Origin: Orthonyx spaldingii
Lineage: Eukaryota; Chordata; Aves; Passeriformes; Orthonychidae
Direction of reading: 5' to 3'
DNA length: 64,000 bases
Assembly (NCBI GenBank): GCA_013397795.1
Contig: VZTJ01001619.1
Location: forward strand, 918,441-982,440
Each line of letters begins with the position of its first letter. The first letter of the stretch is position 1. The notes beneath the pieces were generated by a model, which worked only from the letters and a program-made list of their open reading frames with translations, searched no databases and had not been told where the DNA came from. The position numbers were made by a program, and so were the translations under genes. Positions 12,501-25,518 of this stretch are shown piece after piece.

Positions 12501-15500
12501 CAGCCAGTGGGCCCTCACAATGTCACCCGGTAAAAAGAGCCTGAAAAATTAAATTCATTTCATAACCCCATATTTTTCTTTTATTACCCACAGCCATAAT
12601 CTTTTACTTCACTGAAATGGTATGCAGGAAAAAAGAGCAGGGGGAAGATACAGATATTAATGAGGTAATGGAAGAAATTACTTAAAAATAATTCTAGAAA
12701 AATTGATTTTCAAAAGCTATACTTCTGGCTCCTTGCTTTTTCTTGGGTTTAAGGTTTTAGTAGCCACATTTTCAAGCTCAATTCAAGCATAACCTATGGA
12801 CTAGCACTTAAACCACCTCCACTCAACCAAAAGGAAAATATAACACCGAAAAATAGATTATCAAGTAATAACACAGCTCCAAAGCCTAGAGGACTGCCAG
12901 TCTTCAAATCTGATGTCTGCAAACCAGATCTATTTAAGTCCTGAAAAGGATTTCAGCAATGGATTAGGTGGCAAGAATGTTTACCAGGAAATAGAGTAGG
13001 AAATACAAGATGACTGGGCAAATGGTATTTTCATTGCGCTTTATTTTCATGCACAAAACCTGCTAAACCAATGCAGCAGTTAAAAGCACTGCTATTAAGG
13101 AAATTACACTTACATAATTTATTTAAAATTCTACTGCCTTCCAGATTCCTCATCTTAGCTAGTGGTTAATTATTCCTCGCTATTTTGAGATATGGAGAAC
13201 CCCAAAATAATTTTAGAGGCATCAATATAGGAAACACTTCTTATCAAAGGAACTCTGAACCAAGGTAGACATTTTTTGCCCCTGGACAGAAGTTATTCTC
13301 TGATTTCCTGCCAGGTGCACACAAGGAAGTGGCGTGCCAAAAGGGAACCAAAAATACTAATTTCTTGTGTCAATATTTCAGGTGCTGTTTTACAAATAAT
13401 GTGCTGAGAACTCAACCTTAAACAACAGACAGGTGAATGCCAGTTGTTTTCCAACAGTGACAGGTGCAAGAAATCTTGAGGAAAATGTTCATCATGGGCA
13501 AGGCTCAAACGAGGTACTTAAAAATTGTGGCTTAATTTAGGTCATTTATCATCCTCCTCTCAAAGGCCCTTTTGTACAATTGAATTTTGAAGGGCTTTGT
13601 TTGCTCTTAGATCATCCCAGCTGCTGTGGTATCACTCCAAGCAGATGTTTCAGAGTGAAACTCAGCTCGTTTCCAGAAGTAACTCCACATCCCTCCCTGG
13701 CACTGCTGCCTCTGGAAGTGAATTTGCCTGTGCAGGTGGTGCCACTGTGCAAGGGGCTTGCATGAATGAAGAGCCAGTGGTGGCCAAACCCCAAACTGAT
13801 TCCACTCTGGAGAGACTTTAACACAAGCAGAGCTTCACACCCTGAATTTTTAACTGTCGTTGTCCTTTTGAAGCAAGCAGCGAATAAATCAGCTCAGATG
13901 ATTATTGAACGATCTCAGCTCTCTGCTGTAAAAATAAGAGGGAAATGGGATTCCTTGACTTTGTGCTGCTAGGATTATCCCCCACATGGTACTTGTGTAA
14001 AGTGCAGGCTCATCTCACAAGCTAGCAAATCATTCCTGTGAGACAGGAGCACTGCTCACCTGCATGTGGCTTCCCTGCCTATGTGGGTGTGTGCTACTGC
14101 ACAGCCTGAGAGCTGAGGGAATGCAGAAAATTCACTGGAGAAGTTACTTCATTCTTCCAAACAAAACTTTAAGGATGTGCCTCTTCTGCACAATGCACTG
14201 AAAATTCTTTGGCTAAAGAACCTGTCTGAAAAGGACGTGTCTGCAATTTTGTGTCGGGGATCATGGTGGGTTTTGGCTGTAAGATGTGGAAGGGGATGGG
14301 AGAAATACATCCTTCAAATGAGCAAATGCTGAGCAGGTCAGACAGCTCTTGTAAAATGACTCATTAATGGCAGTCCTAGACTAGGAGGCACCTGAAAATT
14401 AGGAAAGTGCAGAATTAGCTCAAAACTGGCAGATCAGCTCCATCTTGCATGACATCTCTTTGGTTCCAGTGAGCACGAGGGCAGAGACATTTAACAGATA
14501 TTACAGTTCTCTATTTAGACAGAGTTAGGATGACATAATCACATCCTTTGAAGGCAATGGAGCACTTTCCAGTCCATTAGTAAAGGAGAACGGTGTCATT
14601 AGACAATATCCATTAGAGAATTAGTCATTAAAAAAAGTTTAACTCCAGGAGTGATGATAACTTTTGCTCAAGACTCAAGAAGTTTTGGAGAGATCTCTGG
14701 CTTGCTATTACTTCTGAAAAATTGCAAAACCAGGTATATTTTTGTTAAAGTTCACAAGAAAATACATATAATGTTAAAGTGGGCAAATCAATCTGAGAAA
14801 AAAATAATGAAAAATTCAGTAGGGATTCAAAAGCCATGTTTTAAGGAATCTAATCCTATGAAAGTGGTGCCAAATAATCACAATGGCATCTTTAATAAGG
14901 TAACAATTTTAGACAATAAAAGTAACTGATATGTTAAAATCAGACTTTTGGGAGATTTTTGACCCTATACTACAAATATCCCAATTAATAGCACGTAATA
15001 ACAAAGCATAAATTATATGTATTCAAACTTCTTTACTTCTTAAATATGAAAAAGAAGGTCGGCAGTTAATAAATTGAAAAGTTTGTTTCATGAGGAATTT
15101 TTAGGGATCATTTCTAGGCAACTATTTCTTCAACTTCAATTCAAAGGTGACTACAGCTGATAACATTGTTGTAGTCGATCTGGATCCTTGATAAAGTCCT
15201 TTGAAGAAAAACAAAGCGTTTAAAATATGTTGAAATCTTAGGATAAAAATTGAGAACTGCAAAGGTACTTGAGAGCAGCTGGCCAAGTCATACAGCAAGA
15301 TACTCAGAGATGTCAGCTTGCTTATCTCTCTCAAAGCTTGAAACAACTTGGGTAAAGAAACTTCACATTGAGAGTTATTTAAGCCAGTTAGCAAAGGCTC
15401 AAGAGAGACAATAGCTGGCAATTAAACCAATTTCAGTTAAAACAAATAACAACTAGATTAATTAAATCAAACTCACATCACATAAACAACTAGAACACAC

Positions 15501-16735
15501 CCCTGAGGGACATGGTGCAATAGCTTCAAGTTGATACCGTCCTAGAAACTGTGAGTTATGCCAACACAAGTTTCTAGACTCAACACACTACTAACTGTGT
15601 GAAGTGTAACAGCCTGTGGAAAACAGGAGTTCAATCAAATTGATGTAACAGTCCCTTTTGGATTAAAACCCTGAGAATTCACATCTGGGCCTGAAAAATG
15701 TCAGGGAGAAAAGAACACCCTCTCCAACTAGGTAAAATAAACCCACCTAATATCCTCACCGCCGCTGCACACTGTAATCTGCCACTTGAAATTATTAACA
15801 TCTCTGGAGTCCAGTTTGTTAAATAAGGGGGAAGAAATGCTGGCTCTGTGCCTAGAAAACCTCAGCTCTTCACAACAGCATCTCAGGCAACAATGCTTTT
15901 AGTTTCCATAGACTGTAACCACAGCTCGTCCTTTAACCCCACTTTCCAGAGTTAAGTAGGGATGACGTTGATATCCAGCAGAAAATTTGAATTTCCTGTC
16001 GGCATGGGCTCTTGCACTAGCTGTCAGTTGTGGGTGAGGCAAAGAATTTATCTCCATCCTTATGAAGTCCTAAAACAATCATGAAAATCATTTCCTCTGC
16101 TTTCCAAACCCTCAAGGAACAGTTTCTTGAAAAGCACTTCCATATGGTGGTAGGTACAGGAGAGGACTCATTTGGCCAGAGATTCCCTCTCTCTCGGACA
16201 GCAGAAAGATCCAAAATGATTCTTGTTGGGTCTTGATGATTAAGGTATTCCAAGGTACTGCTTTTCTTCTCTCTGCCTAGATACTCCCACTTCAGGAAGT
16301 TCCTCAATATAGAAAAATATATATGATTCATTAAGATTGAAGCTCTTCAATTTTCTTTCACTGATCACTCATTAAAAAGTAAAAAACAAATATTAAATAG
16401 AGGAAGTGTTCATTTTTCAGAAATATGTTCTCATTCCCATTTTTCTGCAGCAGGAGAGGAAGAATGTAACAATACCTCAGCTACTTCAGTGCTGTGAGGT
16501 GGAAATTCAGAGGTTTTGACCTGCCCAGTGCAGGCAGGAGTTACTGGTCACCTTATAAAGTTATATTTTCATTTGCTCTGCATGGAGAATAAGTTTATTA
16601 ACATAAGAAGACCCAAACACATCCTATTAATCACATTTTTAAGCTACATAAAATCTAAGAGCAAAATTTGTCCAAATCCTACCACGAAGTGAAATTAGGA
16701 GATTTTATAAAATCAAAATCACAGTAAAATCTAGA

Positions 16736-16753
16736 TTTTTTTTTTTTTTTTTT
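16736..16753. repeat. Poly-T run
   Basis: Eighteen consecutive T. There is no adjacent gene or terminator context, so this is a simple repeat. Confidence 0.9.
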
Positions 16754-17361
16754 AAGATAAAGAGACACAGCCTAGCTTGCAAAAGACTACTTATGTCACC
16801 TTGAAAAATAAAAGTCTTTGAGCATTTACATCAGTTTGATAATTTCAAACTGGAAATTGATGAAAAGCCATTTTGTTCAAAGCCTTGCACGTAGTATGAA
16901 TCCACTTAGAAGCACTGAAGAAGATGATGAGGTTTCCCTTTCTCATTTACCTGATCTCGAAATTCTGTTCATTTCCCAGCAGGGGGAAAAGCCCAGCCCT
17001 GCACCAGTTCTTTGGCATTCTGACATCAGTCTTGCTGGGGCCAGTGTGTTGTTCAGGACTTCATGGGGTGTTTTGAAGCACCAAAACTGAAGATACCCAG
17101 GCAGGGGAGGAAGGGGGGAAAAAGGTTTTCTAACAAGTAAAGGGGTGACTGATTCAGCTGGGCTACAGCAGTAGGCCCAGGGGTAGCTCTGGAAGGCTCA
17201 GCATGGGCTAGTGGGGTTCACCTCATTTCAGGGGGCTCCAAACTGAGCAAGGAGCCTCAAAAAGAGCATTGGGACCTTTTCCAACAAGCACAGCACTCAT
17301 TATAAACCTCTAACTCTCTGCTCTTGGTTGGCTGGGAAAGTGGAGAAGGAAAAAGAGAGGC

Positions 17362-17394
17362 AAAAAAAAAAAAAAAACAAAACCCCAAACAAAA
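17362..17394. repeat. A-rich low-complexity tract with C4 block
   Basis: Sixteen A followed by CAAAACCCCAAAC-type sequence. It is one of several tracts in the window built from A runs separated by CCCC. Confidence 0.85.
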
Positions 17395-17789
17395 TGTCAG
17401 GATCTGCTTATGCATCCTACAGGGGCAAGAAACAGAGACAAGGATGTGGCTCTGGAAAAATCACAGGTGGAGAGCCCCAGAAAGCACATCTTTCATTTTA
17501 AAGAAATGGATTTGTACTCACTTTCTAACATTTGGTTGGTCTATCATGGAAAGAGACTGGAAGTATCCATCTTTCCTCAGCAGCTTGAATTATAGAAAAT
17601 AAAATACAGGGTGATCATGTCATTAAGGTTAAAAAATTAACAGACATATAGCAAAAAATGACATAAGATTTATATGAACTGTTTGAACAGTTCTGCATTT
17701 TTAAATATTGCATTATAGCTAATTTAAAATTTACCTTTAATGACTATAAAATAATTTTTTTTTTCTGTCCCTGCTAACTGGGAATGCAA

Positions 17790-18240
17790 TATCACAGAAT
17801 CACAGAACAGCCGAGGTTGGAAGAGACCTCTGGAGATCACCCAAGGCAGGATCACCTGGAGACGGTGACACAGGACACGTCCAGCTGGGGTTTAAATGTC
17901 TCCAGGGAGGGAGAATCCATGACCTCCCTGGGCAGCTGTTCCAGGGCTCTGCCACCCTCAGGGTAAAGAAATTCTTCCTCAGTTCGAGCGGAACTTGTTG
18001 TGTTTTAGTTTATGGCCATTGCTCCTCATCCTGTCACTGGGTACCATTACAGAGTCTAGCACCATCCTCTTGGCACTCATTTTTAAAATATTTAAATGCA
18101 ATAATGAGATCTCCTCTCAGTCTTCCCTTTTGTAGACTAAATAGACCCAACTCTCTCAGTCTCTCCTCAAAAGAGAGGTGCTCCCTCATCATTTTTGTGG
18201 TTGCCCACTGGACCCTCTCCAGTAGCTCCTTGTCCTTCTG
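17790..18240 (-). mobile_element. CR1 LINE, 5'-truncated 3' end
   Basis: This reads as the reverse complement of the CR1 3' UTR and the last part of the reverse transcriptase ORF. The plus strand begins with two copies of the CR1 terminal octamer (as ATCACAGA), then GAGGTTGGAAGAGACCTCTGGAGATC. The familiar CR1 phrases follow in order: GGCAGCTGTTCCAGGGCTCTGCCACCCTCA, AGAAATTCTTCCTCA, a GCCATTGCTCCTCATCCTGTCAC-type stretch, and CAACTCTCTCAGTCTCTCCTC. It stops near the TGTCCTT phrase, so roughly the last 450 bases of a full-length element of about 4.5 kb remain. CR1 copies are typically truncated like this by aborted reverse transcription. No intact ORF remains. Confidence 0.95.
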
Positions 18241-21200
18241 TTTTGATGTTTTCGTTTAGAATTTACAAGGCAGAACTGTTACACAGACCTTGTGTCAAGT
18301 TACACACAGACAGAAAAGGCAGAGATGGCACAGGTTATGACAAGATATCCTGAGAGGGGGGATTCTGAATATTGTGTGAAAAAATTCAAAATAAATGGGG
18401 ACAGGCTCCACTTAAAGTCTTTAGTACTTGCGAGACAGGAGAATGAATTTTGCCTTCAGTACATCTAAATTTCTTGCAGTTTGTTGCAGAACTTGTGACT
18501 GGAGTGAATTACAGTTAGCAACTTTGATTTCCTTTGTAAAGCAGAATGCATTTAAATGGAATCACCGGGGAGAGGCAGGAAGAAGATCACAACAGGCTGA
18601 CAATTTTTGCCTGCAAGGTTCTTCCAGCAAGTTGCACGATCCCCATCAGCAGGGGGTGGCTCACACAATTTGGCTGGCAGAGTCAGAAATAAAATCACAA
18701 CCACATCTGGCTGATCTTTAAATGTCAGCAGTGCCTACAGTGTAACTGTGGTCCCAGAGAGCTGAAAACAAACGAGCTCAGGTACCTCATGCAATTGCAA
18801 GGGTTTGATGTTCATCTGCTGTTTGGAAGGAGCAAGGGGAAGAATTAAACCTGTGGCCTCAGAGCATTGCTGTGCTATGTTCTGCCTCAGCTTGGCCATT
18901 ATATCAACAATTATCTACTGCAAATTGGGTTTGGATGGAATAGGAACAATATAATACAAAATTTTATATTCAAGGGAGCAGGCATCACAGCTGTCCAACC
19001 TTTCTTCCCTTCATTAATGCCTGTGTGCCTTTCTAATCCATTAATTAGAGTGAACCATCCATCTAATCTTAGGAACAGGCTGTAAACTCATACATTTAAT
19101 GTGACAAAAGTACATGAAGAGCTTAATTTTCTCAGTCCTGACAAGTTTGGGGAGTTTCTTTCTGGTGGTTAACACCTACCTTGTTAAGGCTAAGCTAATA
19201 ATCAATTACTTCTGTAACATTTAAGGCCTGTCAATTATTTTTGGACAAGACTAATCTTCTTCTTGAGTCCATGTAACTGAAGTTCAGGAATTTACTGGGA
19301 CCAGCTGCTGGTTTTCCTCCTTTTGCTCTTTAGCTCTGGAAGAGGAAACTCTGCTTTGCTCATGAGAATAGGGAGGTGAAACCATTTACAGAATTATCCT
19401 CCACCTTCCAGTTACTTCCATTAAATTTGGTCAGTGAGACTAAGGTGGAGTCCCTTGAGGTTTTTTAGGTGGAAAAAACCACACCTCTTAAAATAATAAT
19501 AATTACACAGGTAGAATAGATATACTAATACAGAGATAATACAACATATTAAGAAGTTAAAAAAACCCCAAAAAACCCTTTCAAAATTCTATGTGTTTCC
19601 TGCCATTCTTAGCACTCCGGACATCTGGAATGATAAATTGGGTCAGGTGGTTTACAAAGCCTAAAATTTGCTAAATGTTCATTCCAAATACTAAATTTAA
19701 TAATCAATGTCTTACATCTCCTGATGGTTTTTTTTCCAGAGTTCTAACAAGTATCTCTGCCATGACAGCAGCTTTACGTCATGCTCAGTCGCACATTTAT
19801 TTTGTGATTAAAAATAGGATGTTTCAAAATTGATTTGTTAGTAAGATAAAAAAGAAACATAAAGCCTGAAAACTCTAATAATACTACACAAATATCTGTG
19901 AATAAGCCTATAAAAATGAAATAAAACATAAGATTCACAAGCTCTTCTCACTCTCAAGCCCAAAACAAGGAGGCAACAAGACAGAACAATTCTTATTTTC
20001 ATTATTTTTGTGCTTTCAGAACTACTCACTGGACACATTTTTTTCATGTTTTCACAATAAACTTGAGGCTGACACATACTGGAAAAGTTAACATCATACA
20101 GTTTTCCTGTTCTGTTATCCTCACACATCTCAAGTCAGCATTTCCTACGGAATCATGCAAGATATTTTGGGATTGGTCCCTGGGGTTGCTCTAATTTTGG
20201 CCAAAAGGACACTTTCCTGATAATAGTTTGTCCATACTGAAAACTTCCATTAGAAGCATGAGCTTTAAAATGATCCTGTCAAAACACTCTCAAGCAGCCT
20301 TATTCCTGAATCATGTTTATTTTCCCCTTGGTACACCCTTGCATGATGGGTTCTGGTGTTTTCCCACTTCTTCATCCTGTAGCAGTCAAAGTTCCCATAT
20401 TTTTTGTCAGCCCCCCTGCTGTTTACATGGCTGTAGGTGATGGAATCTTACTGCTCACAGGTTTTTTTGCTGTCTCCTGGTGATGACTCTCAGCACGGCT
20501 CCTCCACCACTTTTTTCCTCTTTCCAACATCTTTGAAAATGGCCAAGCTTTTCCACTCTGCTGCCTCTGTTGCTGCTGTCACAAAACACACACTATTGGA
20601 GCCTTTTCCTCTTTTTCCTCTCAGATTCACCCAATTCCCAGTTATTATCATCCACCCTTAACAGGGTCAAATATCTTCTTTCAGTGCAGACAACAAATCT
20701 TTCCTTCTTGTTTTAATTTTCTCACCTTAACAAATTATCTTCCTTTCTGCAATGCTCGTGCTGTGCCAATACACGCTCCCAACACAGGGGATACAACACT
20801 CAGGTCCCTCAAATCTGGAGTTTTATCTTGAAATTCTTTTTTAATTCATAACCCTGAAACTCTTGCATGAAAAGAAGTGGCACACTGATTTTTTTCCCTG
20901 TACTCCGTTTCCTACTTTTCAGGAATTGGGATGCATTATTGTCAGGGCTATCAAGTACTGTTGAATTTGAAAAGCATTTCCTTTGCAAAAAAAAAAGGGG
21001 AAAAAAAGTTGTTGAAATATCACAAAGAAAGATTGATTCATCTCTCAAGAAAAAGTCGCTGCTGTCTCATGGGTAGTTTTGGCAAAATCATCTACTTGGA
21101 TTAATATCAACTGCTTGCTTCCTCCTTTCCTTCCTCCTTCCCCAACTGACTACTTAGTCCTAGAGAGTGAGGTATATGAAAATCCATGTTTTCTTGAGGC

Positions 21201-21388
21201 TTTGTCTGTTTCTGAAATTATATCCTGCCATTGGAGACCAATAAAACTGTAAAATTTTGTGTAAATTGCTCTTGAGTTGGAAAATTACTGATTTTGCAAG
21301 CAAAGGATGTGACTTTATATGGTAAACAAGCATCATTCATTCTGGCCTAATCTAAAATAGTACAAGGCTTCAGAGACAAAATGGAAAG

Positions 21389-21406
21389 AAAAAAAAAAAA
21401 AAAAAA
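21389..21406. repeat. Poly-A run
   Basis: Eighteen consecutive A within a purine-rich stretch. Confidence 0.9.
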
Positions 21407-23173
21407 GAGAAGAAATAGGAAAAGAAATCCAGGTGTCCAAGAATAGTTATTAAAAAAACCTCAAAAGTCAACTAAATGTTATATTAAATAATTTGGTGCA
21501 AATTACCTTTGCTGAGGCCATGTAGGACCCACAGGCAGTGATTTGGTGGCAGAGTCCAGGCCATGAGTAGCTACACACACACTTTAGCAGAAATTTTATA
21601 TTTAATCTTCTTAATTCTGACTTAGTTTTGAAGAAGAATAATAATTTGTTCTGCATTTGAGTAGATTCAAATTCTCTCTTGTCTATAGTGCTGCTTTTAT
21701 TGTTTATAAAATAATAAATATTTTTGTGTAGTTTCTTTTTTACATATGCCAACAGCAGCGCTGTTGTTTATATGATTTAGGATCAACTATATTTCAGGCT
21801 ATGAATTATACAGAGATCAGAGCAGTAAAAGCCAAGGCATTCTTTATCTTTCTCAGTGAGAATAAAAATTCTTGTCTTCTTTCTAAAGTGTTAATTTTTG
21901 AAAATGAACAGAGTCAGCTATGAAACTATCCTTTGCTTGCCAAAAAAATAAATTTTCGTGTATCACATGGGGTTTTGCTGTTTTTAACTGAGTTGTAAAG
22001 AAGAAATCACCCTCGTCAAGCCATCCAAATTACTGTAGATTTATGATTCAACCAGTAAATAAAGACTTTTGTTGCTAGAAAGCCTTACAGCTCTAATACA
22101 TCTTTTATCTTTCTGTGAGCGACTCTTTAAGGGATGCTTCCATTTTCTGTTGGAAGAGACTTTGCTCAGATGTGAATTTCCAGGGATGAGCTAAGTGTTG
22201 TGAGAAAAGAGAACATGTACCTTCATGGCTATCAGCTGTGTTGTCAAATTTACCCCTGGACAAATTAACATCCAGATAGTCCTGCTGAGTGGAATAATCA
22301 ATTTCTTCTCCAGAAATTCTTTGGTTTACAGTCCCAGCAACTGCACTGGTTTCTGTGTTTGCCTCCTTACTGCTTGGCATAAAATCGGTCACCATTTGAA
22401 GTACAAAATGTGGAGTTTTTTCCCTACATTTTCACCAATGTCCTATTGTGTCTTCATCCCTGTTGTGTTCCTCCACTTTCATCCATCCCTTTGGAATTAA
22501 GGAGTCTAAAATCTACTGTTACCCAATTAAAAGTCAGCAACGTGTTTATCCACCACACACCAAGAGATCTGTCCTGAGCAAGGTATTGCTGTAAAACAAA
22601 TACACAAACACCACCAAGTTTTTGTCACGAGCAACTGATCAGATGGAATGCAGAAATAAGGACAAACACAGTAGTTTCACTACAGGAAAGATCTTAATGC
22701 AGCACAAGAAATGGAAATATCTTCTCTGCACAAACTTTCCACCCGTTTTCTTCACTTCCCTGAAACAGTTTTCATTTTGGTGAGCGCAGGGATTTCTCGC
22801 ATAGAGGTAGAGGAAGAAAAATTCTTCAGCTGAGGGAGAAAAGATGGGAGAAAAAAGCCTCAGGGCACATGGCAACCTGTCAGCACGTGGAATAGACAGT
22901 GATGCAGACCAGACTCACGGCCCAAACTCCTCCCAGCACAGATTGTGCATTCGGAAGGCAACATTGGGATGGCTCTTCACGCCAGGAGGGCCACCGAAGT
23001 GAAATGGAACTGAACTCTCCTGATAAAGAGCACCCAGGCTGGTTAGATTTCAGTTTGCCCCTCCTGCTTTCAGCCTCTGCTCCTCAGCTGCTGGCACAGC
23101 TTTCATGGAAACAGGAAAAATTTCAAAATTCTCTTATTGCTGTTCGAGGTCTTTTATCTTTCTTCCATTCTTG

Positions 23174-23255
23174 ATTTTGTTTTGGGGTTTGTTTGGGGGT
23201 TTTTGTTGGGGTTTTTTTTGGGTTTTTTATCTCCTTTAACTTGTTTGGGGTTTTT
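23174..23255 (+). repeat. G/T-rich low-complexity tract, G-quadruplex potential
   Basis: T runs are interrupted by G runs at 23184-23187, 23195-23199, 23208-23211, 23220-23222 and 23247-23250. Four G runs with spacers of 7-8 bases could form a loose G-quadruplex on the plus strand. The overlapping open frame (23137-23373) encodes a Gly/Leu/Phe/Val-rich string that is just the repeat translated, so it is not called as a gene. Confidence 0.8.
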
Positions 23256-25146
23256 TTTGAGAGTCTCTTTTACTGTCTGCTTGTTCTTCATACTCAAAAT
23301 CCTCTGCTTTGAACTTCTGCTGCCTTCACCCATTCCTGACTCTCCATCAGATACATCTCCTAACCTTTACTGATTTCTCCCTCAGGGTGAGCAGTATTAC
23401 TCTCCTGTAATCAGGGAAAAGCCCAATTCTCCATTTTTTAAATATATGTATATCTCTTTTGCTTACCTGAATTACTGGACAAAATTTATAAACCAAAATT
23501 GCAAAGTGCTGTTCGAAACAATAAATTTGGATTGCTGATCTTGAAGAATTCTTGTTTTTTGAAAGTGCTGACATTTTACAGTTCCCCTTGATTTCCCCCC
23601 TATGAGGCACTCAAAACATTCACAAAAACCCAATTAAAAACACCTTTTGGTCTCTGTAACTTCCAAGAGCAAGGTTGGATAAAATTACAAATAACTTTTA
23701 ATCTCAAATTTAATAAAATTATTTTCTAAACCTCTGCTTCAGGTATTTTCTTCCACTGTCAGCCTGCAACCCTGTGAACAGATAAATCTTTTGCTTTTGT
23801 TAACCCAAAAATGTTCTAACCATGCCCTCGACTCCTTTACATAGAACCATAAGTTTTGGCTACTGTGAATCAGAAAATAATCCTCATTTTAGAGATGAGC
23901 TGATAAAAAGAACAATCACAACATCCTGAATGTGACCTCCAGTTTTGACTTCAGTGTCCTGTCAGCTGGGCTATCAACAAGTACAAAATCAAATGTCTCC
24001 CAAAGCATACAGAGAGCTTCTAATGTCTGTTAGTAATCAAAATATTAATGTTAAAAATAAAGAAAGGGGTAAGATAATAGTAAGACTTCTTGGGAAGTCT
24101 GGTAAGGATGATAAGAAGGCCAACTAGCAAACCCAACTCCTGTTTTTGGGACTTTAAGACATGACCACCCTTTGTCATCTCCATGATTTTCCAAAGTGCC
24201 TCTGAGCTGGAGTGAATCATATAATGCTTTCTTTCATTTGCTTGCTCAGGAATATTATCCTGTGATCATAAATTATGAAAGGAAACTTCCTTTGTTCAAT
24301 TGTCTCTGCTGATCTGACAAAGTGAACATCAGGAAAAGCCACCCCTACTCAGAAGCCATTTGAAAGGGAAATAGTGCCATATGTAAAAATAATTTTAAAA
24401 AATAAATTTAAAACCACTTTAACGCCCAAGACAAAGTTGTCATAGAAGTTAGTCAAGGAAATGGTAAATCATTAAAATGATCAAATAAAACGAGATGGAA
24501 GTATTTGGCTGAGATTCCTACTGCTTAATGTTTTTCTCCACTCCTGGTCAAAAGGGTTCCTGACAGAGCATTTTCGGGAATTTTATCCACCTTATTCTGA
24601 AATGACATAATCAGCAGGAGTGACACAGAGCAGCCCAGTGTTCCCAGCAGCGATACTTGCAAATAACACCCTGTGGGCATCACCATTCTTACCTTTTTCT
24701 GCAAACTTAATCTAAATCAGTGGCAACTTCTCACACGTTGCCCCTAAGCCACAATGCCAGGACCACTGGTCTGGCTCACTGTACTGCTCAGGACATTTTC
24801 ATTATTTCATTAAATATTCTATATTTCATTTTGTCCTCTCATTTCCTGTATTTCACGGGACATATTTCAGCCTTTGCACATAGCCACAGTTGAGCAACTA
24901 CTGCAACATTCTGCAATCCACAGGTGGAGGAGAAACATTTTGGGTTTTCCTTTCCCAAGCAATAGATTCTTTCCCTCTTCCACAAATATATTTCTACCCT
25001 TCCATGGAAATATCCTCTGGAATGTTACATCTTAGACTTCCTAGATATCAGAGAATTTTCATAGGTACTTGAGGTGAAACTCACAAAGACTTGCTTTTGC
25101 AGCAGTGTCTTCTGTAACGCCGCTTCATAAATTGAAGAAATAAATT

Positions 25147-25518
25147 TGTGGAGTGTCGTTGTTGAACTGATAGCGGAGCGAAGGGACACACGAATCTTGA
25201 GAGAATGCTGAGTGCTTTTATTTAATTAAGAACAGATTTCTATACATGCGAGAGGACTATTTGGATTGGATGAGATCAGTCCACCCCCCAGGACTGATTG
25301 GGCAGAGCCCTGACCGCCTGTTTCCAAAAGCAACTCTCAGTAACATGAAACTTATCTTATATTTAGTAAACTTTTCAGTAGAAGAAGAAAAAAATCCTGT
25401 GGGAAAGAGTCTGTGCTGTCACAGTGGAGCATTGAGATTCCCCATTCCCCTGGGGTCAAAGCACTTCCTGACCACCCACCTCGGTGTTATGGGTGACAAC
25501 AAGCTCACGTGGTCCACA
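25147..25518 (-). mobile_element. Probable solo LTR of an endogenous retrovirus
   Basis: Read on the minus strand this stretch of about 372 bases has the order of a retroviral LTR. Its ends form a six-base inverted repeat (plus strand TGTGGA at 25147 and TCCACA at 25513-25518), so it has the canonical TG...CA termini. Two CCAAT boxes (reverse complements at 25297-25301 and 25265-25269) are followed by a TATA-like word (25241-25244). An AATAAA signal (25217-25222) lies about 20 bases further on, the spacing known from avian alpharetrovirus-type LTRs. The part downstream of AATAAA, which would be R-U5, keeps several CpG sites, so the insertion may be fairly young. No gag, pol or env sequence, primer-binding site or polypurine tract adjoins it, which suggests a solo LTR. 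I could not see a clear target-site duplication, so the exact ends are uncertain. The right end could instead be near 25526. Confidence 0.5.

Larger units (their letters stand above)
6791..14059. other. Unique noncoding stretch, no gene seen
   Basis: Mostly AT-rich unique sequence. It contains the TG/CA microsatellite near 7.9 kb, the long poly-T tract near 9.5 kb, a C8-type run near 12301, and a possible enhancer-like block at 7430-7860, all listed separately. Open frames are short, about 60-107 codons, and none is recognisable. No repeat family member was identified between 9.6 and 14.0 kb. Confidence 0.6.
14106..17789. other. Unique noncoding stretch, no gene seen
   Basis: Unique AT-rich DNA with an 18-base T run (16736-16753) and an A-rich tract with a C4 block (17362-17394). 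Frames of 90-104 codons (for example 15122-15421 and 16017-16331 on the minus strand) are unrecognised. The part at 17100-17300 is purine- and G-richer but shows no repeat family signature I can name. Confidence 0.6.
18241..25146. other. Unique noncoding stretch, no gene seen
   Basis: AT-rich unique sequence. It holds an 18-base A run (21389-21406), the G/T-rich tract near 23.2 kb, and many frames of 60-97 codons that overlap each other and match nothing known. No transposon was recognised before the LTR-like element at 25147. Confidence 0.6.

Noticed and set aside
23137..23373. Open frame encoding a Gly/Leu/Phe/Val-rich hydrophobic string
   Set aside because: It is the direct translation of the T-run/G-run low-complexity tract.
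24165..24190. Short word similar to a miR-204/211 mature sequence
   Set aside because: Only the first dozen or so bases resemble it and no complementary arm for a hairpin was seen.
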